DNA of 64,000 nt from Rhyacophila brunnea (lineage: Eukaryota > Arthropoda > Insecta > Trichoptera > Rhyacophilidae). Below the pieces are notes generated by a model. The model did no database searches and was not told the origin of the DNA. It worked only from the letters and a program-made list of their open reading frames with translations. The translations under genes were made by a program, and so were the position numbers. The stretch spans positions 62,001 through 126,000 of the forward strand of contig JAGYXB010001064.1 of NCBI GenBank assembly GCA_022495005.1, in the 5' to 3' direction. Below, one piece after another: positions 57,401 to 64,000 of the stretch. Numbering within the stretch: the stretch's first letter is position 1; the number at the start of each line of letters is the position of its first letter.

Positions 57401-57592
57401 GTGTGCTTTACTTCTTTACAGGGAAATTTCATAGACACACTGCAACTATAAATCAATAAATTTAATAAGACACGGCGGTCTATCTCAAGTGACGATATTT
57501 TGCCTAATTTAATATTTGGTATTTGACTAATACGAGAAACTATTGAGATCCTAATTTATATTATTAGTAGGTAGATAATATAAAGATATTGT
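54446..57592 (+). other. Intron-like AT-rich stretch
   Basis: No exon, RNA or element supported. The 90-codon frame 54,352-54,624 overlaps the repeat and continues into basic and hydrophobic AT-rich text; I do not consider it a gene. Confidence 0.45.
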
Positions 57593-57635
57593 CTCACGAC
57601 CAGGGAACTCAGAAATACTGTTCTGTGCTCACGTC
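57593..57635 (+). mobile_element. 27-bp hAT remnant: both ends fused, TSD kept
   Basis: CAGGGAACTCAGAAATA is joined directly to CTGTTCTGTG (57,601-57,627), exactly the two ends of the family-2 elements at 4,715 and 5,678. It is flanked by CTCACGAC (57,593-57,600) and CTCACGTC (57,628-57,635), an 8-bp TSD with one difference. The whole interior (about 280 bp) is missing. Confidence 0.85.
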
Positions 57636-59177
57636 CTTAGATTAAGTTAAATAAACAGATGGAATATTTATATATTGCAAATACCAGTATGCCAGATTTA
57701 AAACCAATTCCAACGTAAAACAATGGTACCTATCGCTTAATATATTTTTTTTTCAAATGCGACGAACCGTCATACGACCATGCCGATGGCATGGTAAAAG
57801 TGACAACATTTTCAATCGTATCGTTTGATCAATAAATAGGAATACGATGTAGGTATTGTCTTGTCATTTTTACGCATGACCAACGCTAAACTTTTTTCAC
57901 AACATTACAATAATCAGTAATATCAACATGATGGATTTGGAAACAGTTTTTGTTTATTCTACAAGTTACATGATGGATACTAAGCTCGATCCAATAGAGA
58001 TATAAAACACATTTTTATTTTCTAGAAAATTCGGTTTTTAAATTAATTTAAAAATAAATTAAAACTGAATTAAATTCTAAACTCTTCAGAGGGCTTATTA
58101 ACCTACCTAAATATTAATGATTTTACCGGAAATAATGTTTTAATATGATTAAAGCCTTCAATGAATGCACAGTTTTTATTCGAAGCTTTTAAATTAAAAA
58201 AAATATATTTTTATTTTTAATAATATAGGTAGCTATTTATTAAGAGTTTAAATTGTAAAATCAGTAAATTGTATCAAATTACATGCTTCGTATACTGTTG
58301 CAGTGTCAGTGGATTTAGCCCCAAAGATCTGGTATATATTTCTACAAAATACCTATTTGGAGTACCTACATACGTACATTAAATTGAACATTCGGTATGC
58401 CTATATATATTTAGTAGAATGCGTTATTTAGTATCTATATTATAGAGTATAGAATACTGCAAAAATGTGTTATATTGTCAACAAAATCGCGTTTACCGTT
58501 TACGGAAATATGGCGTAGTAAACAAGAATACCAAAATACACATGATCGAAAAAATGTTTAGATGTGTTGAATCTGCCCTTTATTTTTGTTTTAAAAAAAT
58601 GGTAAACAAATGATTGGCGAATGAAACCTCACTTTTGCAATCGTAACTAATCCTAAGGAGAATTTTGTATAGCATAAATAAAGTAACGAATACCTACGTA
58701 AGAATACGAGCGATGGAAATAGCTTGATACGAACTAAATGCGAAGTCTAGATACAGAATGAGTTTTGAGAAAATATGTCGCGCAATACTTAAGGCCATGC
58801 ATTAGTTGAGGCACGGTCTAAAAAGATCGTTGCTAGGCGATGCGCGGACTGCGGGTCGCAGGTGCAAATGACACCTGTCAAACGAAATATTATTTTTCAT
58901 ATAAATCCAACATACGTTCATTTTATGTTCTGTTTATTGTTCTATTACTAACAATAATAATATATTCATTGACATGTTTTCTTTTTAAAGTAAATGGGTA
59001 ACGTTTTTAGTCATCTTTACACGATTTTAAAATTAATTGACCCGTCGCCATCACGCAGCAAAGTGACGTGCTTCTGTCTCGAGATTCTCTCAGTGAATGG
59101 CAGCGAGTCCAAAATTTCGTCGCGCCTACAGTTGGAAATTATTTGGCGTTTCACTGATGCGTCACCTTAACCAACTA
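57636..59177 (+). other. Intron-like AT-rich stretch
   Basis: No feature supported. A balanced segment at 58,800-58,870 has no recognised identity. Confidence 0.45.
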
Positions 59178-59368
59178 CTTTATTTGGTACAGTTCGGTTA
59201 TGAGGAATACAACGGAAAACACATTTTGAAAATACCTGATATACTGGATTATTTGTTAGTTTGGGCTAGATTAGGTTAGGTTTGGTTAGGTTAGCCCAAC
59301 AAATAATCGGCTATTTTCAAAACGTGTTTGCCGCTGTATTCCTCGTAACCGAACTGTACCCTTTATTT
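59178..59368. mobile_element. CCTAA-core MITE, foldback form, perfect 8-bp TSD
   Basis: A 175-bp element (59,186-59,360) lies between perfect CTTTATTT copies (59,178-59,185; 59,361-59,368). The ends are GGTACAGTTCGGTTATGAGG and the complement GGTACAGTTCGGTTACGAGG. Pairing continues inward through GTATTCC, TTTTGAAAATA, GGATTATTTGTT and GGGCTA almost to the centre, which is TTAGGTTAGGTTTGGTTAGG. Unlike the 36- and 42-kb copies, both arms here derive from the same half. Confidence 0.88.
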
Positions 59369-60344
59369 ATATATACAAATGTAAGACATATTTATACAGT
59401 CCATGTACCTAATTTCAAATGAAATTTGTCTACTTTTCTCCATTCGACCGCGTTTTATACAGCTTGTCTACTAGTTGCGAAATGATTTGTCTAGGTAAGA
59501 ATACACGATTTCAAAAATGATTCTTCGTTTTCTAAATACAAACTAATCATCAATCAATTTATTATCTTTATTTTTATACTGCGTTAAATTAAATTTTCAT
59601 TGGAATGCATACTTTTCGATCTTTCTATCGTGATCGGTAACACACTTGGCTTGTTCCCAGCCGGCATACCTCAGTAAAATCACAATACATATTGTACATA
59701 CGTATATATCATTGTCTACGCTGTAACCAATGTAACCGGTACTGAAGTATTATTGAAAATAAATTACCCCACTTCTCTCTGCAAACATCCGTTGTTATCA
59801 ATATGTCGCCGAAGGAGAACACAGTAAGACAATAAAAAGGTACCGAGGACTTAAAGCTCCTTCTGTCCATTCGAGTTGACAAAACCAATACCATAAAATC
59901 ATTTTTTTTAAATGCTCATATCATTCACTCTGTAGTGAATGTAGTAATTTACATTTAGTATAATAATTTTTGATTACTTTTAGTGGGCATTATTTTGACT
60001 AGGTATTGATATTTCGGGTTAATGTCTTTGCAATTGTATGTATTATCAATTTCTTATATTATTAAACAATACACTTTAATTGTACATACATATGCATTGC
60101 TACGAAGTGTATAAAATGTATAACTCTATAATAATGTGTGTATCGTATATGGAACTTATTACAATCGTTTTGTTTTCGCGTGAGTATAGCTATAGACCAG
60201 TCGTGCATATAAAATATTTGAAAAAGGGCCAATTTGGTGTTTGAACAATAATGACATGTTATACTAGACGAGACATACATTTTATTATCTTAAATTTATT
60301 AGTTGCATATTATTGATGATGTAGTACCTGTATGTACTTGTTAT
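59369..60344. other. AT-rich non-coding stretch
   Basis: No supported feature. Confidence 0.45.
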
Positions 60345-60400
60345 TTTGGGCCGCAACAAATGCCATTTAGGGCCGCAGTTTTGTGCATCACTGCTATAGA
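60345..60400. mobile_element. hAT-like terminus fragment
   Basis: TTTTGGGCCGCAACAAATGC then CATTTAGGGCCGCAGTTTTG and TGCATCACTG resembles the right end of hAT elements with repeated GGGCCGC and a ...CACTG end. No matching left end or TSD was found. Confidence 0.45.
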
Positions 60401-63400
60401 CGAACCCGCGTCCCATATCATCTGCGTCTTATAACGAAATTATTATAATCACAAATAAAATTCTATTCACGTAAACTCTTCGTATTTAAATTTAGATGCT
60501 TTTTATTTTTAATGTGGACACTAATTATTAAACAGGATTATTCAGCTATGACATAATAAACAAATCAACCCACAACATATTGTTATAAATTGTAATAATA
60601 CTTATTTTAAGTATGCACTACGCAATGGGTAAATTCTTATTTCGAAAATCTCTTGTGTGAAATATTTCGCGCAAATATTTCACCGTATGGATCGTCCGCT
60701 GTGTGTTGTTTACTACGAAATCGATGCGATATTTTTTCATCGTAAGCCGTAAACGTACATACATATTATACATAACGGTAGCTAGGTACATAATAAGGTA
60801 CATACCTACTCATACGTACTACCAGTACAATATTTGGGCAAATGTTGTTAGTAAGCTTTTCTTTGAAATCATGAATGAAAGCGGTTGGGTTTTCCGATAT
60901 TATGTTCATGTTGGAAGGTTGTAGTAATGTCAGGTCGTTCATTCTTGTTTATTACTCATTGTTATTAATAATATTATATATTACGTTCATGTTAAATAAC
61001 ATTATATTAATTATTACATTAGGTAAGTAGTAAGTATCTACTATTTTAACATTAATGTATGCAAATTCTCTGTAAATGTATAAAAGTAGTTAAATATTTA
61101 TTCCGTATGATTACAGATAAACGAAAACGAATAAATGTTAAATAATAATTTAATAGTAACGGATCATCCATATCATCCGGATCGTCCAAAAGTTACCATT
61201 TTACCGAATAGGGGGGGGGGTAATAAACAGGGGATTTGGCAGGGAAATGTCATAATTAAATAACGAATAGGTACATATACATTACATTTTAGTCTTTCTC
61301 GCTAAAAGTAATTCACGAAAGAATACATTATGTGTGGCAATTAAACACTGGGCGACTCAATTTCACAACTAAAAGTTTTTCCTTAACATTCAAAACCAGT
61401 GAATAACATTTTCTGATTATTTAAAAATTTTCTTGCTTTTTCTTTGTGGTATTATATTATTAAGGATTTTCACGTGTAATTTTAATAGTAGTAGGTACAT
61501 ATTACTAGTAGGTTGGTATTATTATAATATTAAGACTGTCCCAACAAACCACTATTATATTACTACTATTATAAATTAATATTGTCTCCGCGGACTACCA
61601 AACGACCATTTGCACGGGTTGGGGATTGATGATTTCAATTTAAAGTTTAATAAATAAAGAAAGGTTACATAATAGGTATTCCTTCCATATGGTAATATCC
61701 ACATTTATTCGTATTTACCTATTATAATATTTGCACTTGACAGTGTTTCTCAATCTTGCAACATGCACGTATCACTTTAAACTTTTAGAGGCGTAGATTC
61801 TACCGGTGTATGTATGTAGGTACATCCTTTGCCAAAATAAATACAAGTATTGTGCAAGTATTATACAATTCGATGATTAATCTTATCCAATTGTTTTGTT
61901 AAAATATTATTAAAAAAATATATTAAAAATCCGTGTATGGCGTGAATTAGCTTAATTATTTAGCGTAATTAAGTCTAAAAATGTGAATTCTCACGGCAGC
62001 TATATGTATCTGGGTGTTTTAAAATTATACTTAGTAAAATGTTTGTAAATTTTCAACAAACTAAAATTTCAAAACATTTCTGATTTACCACAGAAAACCA
62101 ACCTTCCAAATAGCTGACCTGAAAATTCACGTGTTTAGACTTATCAACATATTCACGCCATACACGGAAATTATATTTGTAAATATTTTGAATATAGAAA
62201 CAAAATTCTAGTACCAACGCATACAAATAGGTATGTAATACAATACAGTTACAGAACTTATTGTGATCATAAATTACTATGTTAGTGCAGCGGATATCCA
62301 ATTCGAAGTTTTTGATCGGCAAAAATGGATTCCACCGACTCTACGTCAATAATTCGACGTGTTTTGTCACCGAAAGTTAAAGTCAGCTTTATTTGTGTAA
62401 CGTAAGTAACAGATAAAGAAAATATATACAGTTTAGGAAATATTGGAATAGAATAAGCTATATTATATATACATCAGTCACCGTTAATGTTTAATATAAT
62501 TGACCAATTACAATTGCATACACTTAAATGATTCATAAACAATATTGGTGGTTACGTGAAGTATCTGCCTGCCACTCAGAAATTTCATTAATTTAATGAA
62601 GAAGGTTCACAATACTTTGTATGAGCTAAGATCATAATGTTACTAGCAATAATAATTAATGAGTAGGTACACACCTACGTCATGAGTCATACTCATGACA
62701 CAATACATATCTATTAACATACTAGTTCCAATAATTCCAATAATACACAATACTATTATTCCGTATTCGAATTTAAACATACCAGTTACTATGATGCATA
62801 ATTATTAAGTAGTGTATCTATACAATTTTGTAATGAATCATTTTTGACCATAGGTCGCATGTACCTACATAGACTTATCTATCTCCCTCATACCTACTGA
62901 TCACGACATATTTTCTTAGTCATAATTATTATGTATCTAAATACTAATTATTCATTCATTTATCTTGTTAATGTAATTAATGTATGTCTACCATTAATTA
63001 GACATACAAAGAGGCTTAGAATAATTTAAATATTTCAAAAAAATGATAGACAAGAATTATTTTATTAAAAAAATTTACTTCATTTGAATTCGTAATTATT
63101 GTAAAATAGCCATGATAGGTTTCAAATTTAATTTAAAAGCATTGGGCTTATTTACAAATACGTTGTCCATCTATCCGACGTGCGTGTTATAATTTAATGT
63201 ATGTACCTACGTTAATATTAATTGAATCATTTAATTGCTCCTCTAGCAGGAATCTTTTTTGTAGTTAGTTAAAATATTATAATAATAAGGAATGTGTACT
63301 ATTAAATATTTGTAGTACGTACTATTATAATTATAGTCTACGTATGTATCGTAGTCGAAATCACACATTTTTATTTAAGGGGGGACATGCTCGTCGAAGG

Positions 63401-64000
63401 TCAAAATTGAGTTTTTATTGTATTTTCAAACCATGATCCTGGACACTCCTTAAACGTTATAGATAATCTATTTAAATAATTTTGAAGCCTTATTATCATT
63501 TATATTTATTTTAAACATTTGATGACTGCATAAAGTATTTTTGTTACATAAATAGTATTCTTTTAAACCTCTCGCTCTAATGTTTTAGAATATAGTCATA
63601 TTTCGGTACATAACTGTGCAGTGGTGTTAAGATTTTTTACATTTATTAATTTTTAAACGCATTTATAAAACCATTAGTATAATTTATTACGAGATAATTT
63701 TTTGTAAAATATTCACGATAAAAAATTATATTGATAATCTCTGTGATCCCAAATTTAACAAGAATTAGGCATTTTATTATTCAAAAAATCGGCAAGATTT
63801 ACACATTTGAAGATGATTCTAAAGATATTTATTATAAGCTATGTCTTTGACCATTCAAGTGTGATAAACATCTTATGAATTATGATTGCTTTATAATAAT
63901 TATTGACCTAAGTATAAGGTAGTGTTTTTTTGAAATAAGCCATTTCTTTTGTCATTCCCCAGTAGTTAAGCTACAACATACGGCCGTAGCCATAAATTGA
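60401..64000. other. AT-rich non-coding stretch, probably intronic
   Basis: No exon, RNA or element can be supported. A G-run of about ten bases lies at 61,211. The string CAGTGTTTCTCAATCTTGC at 61,743 looks like a hAT left end but stands alone. Confidence 0.45.

Noticed and set aside
61743..61765. hAT left end CAGTGTTTCTCAATC
   Set aside because: A single short match with no partner end or TSD.
1..64000. CRISPR arrays, operons, phage-type or bacterial defence systems
   Set aside because: Composition, spliced-gene signals, SINEs and non-LTR elements are eukaryotic; no regularly spaced direct repeats or operon-like frames exist.

Overview
This window looks like repeat-rich, AT-rich non-coding DNA (introns and intergenic sequence) from an insect nuclear genome. 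Strings such as taggtacctac are everywhere, and the window carries tRNA-headed SINEs, RTE- and Jockey/CR1-type retrotransposon tails, mariner, pogo, PIF/Harbinger and many hAT-like miniature elements. A lepidopteran fits best. An aphid or another AT-rich insect genome cannot be excluded from sequence alone. There is no bacterial-type gene organisation; the open frames present are short and mostly chance.

One host gene start is visible. A CpG-rich, GC-rich island at about 50,030-51,480 looks like a promoter with a 5' untranslated first exon. About 2.5 kb downstream, a strong splice acceptor (53,672-53,673) leads into an exon that ends with a short coding start (ATG at 54,133, encoding M-A-T-E-P and the first base of a sixth codon) and a consensus donor at 54,149. 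The next exon is not recognisable in the remaining 9.9 kb, so the gene continues beyond the window and I cannot name it. A few other GC-rich patches (9.54-9.80, 12.86-13.10, 27.93-28.16, 48.56-48.77 kb) look exon- or promoter-like but are unproven.

The rest is a well-preserved graveyard of transposable elements, many with readable target-site duplications (TSDs). The hAT-like miniature elements form several families. Family 1 has CATGGCCCCCAC ends and copies at 2.15, 21.30 and 28.54 kb. Family 2 has CAGGGAACTCAG ends and copies at 4.7 and 5.7 kb, plus a 27-bp remnant at 57.6 kb made only of the two ends. A third type, with CAGTAGC ends, is at 29.6 kb. A family with GGTACAAGTCGG-type ends and 8-bp TSDs carries a CCTAA-rich core (33.4, 36.1, 42.4 and 59.2 kb). 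A foldback family occurs at 37.1 and 46.7 kb; the second copy has perfect 83-bp arms. SINEs include two copies flanked by perfect 12-13 bp TSDs and one by a perfect 17-bp TSD. Nested insertions give relative ages: a SINE inside a miniature element at 33.4 kb, a hAT inside a retrotransposon tail at 28.5 kb, and a hAT inside a palindrome at 4.7 kb. Transposase remnants include PIF/Harbinger (20.0-20.4 kb) and a mariner whose catalytic segments lie in opposite orientations (42.95-43.22 kb).
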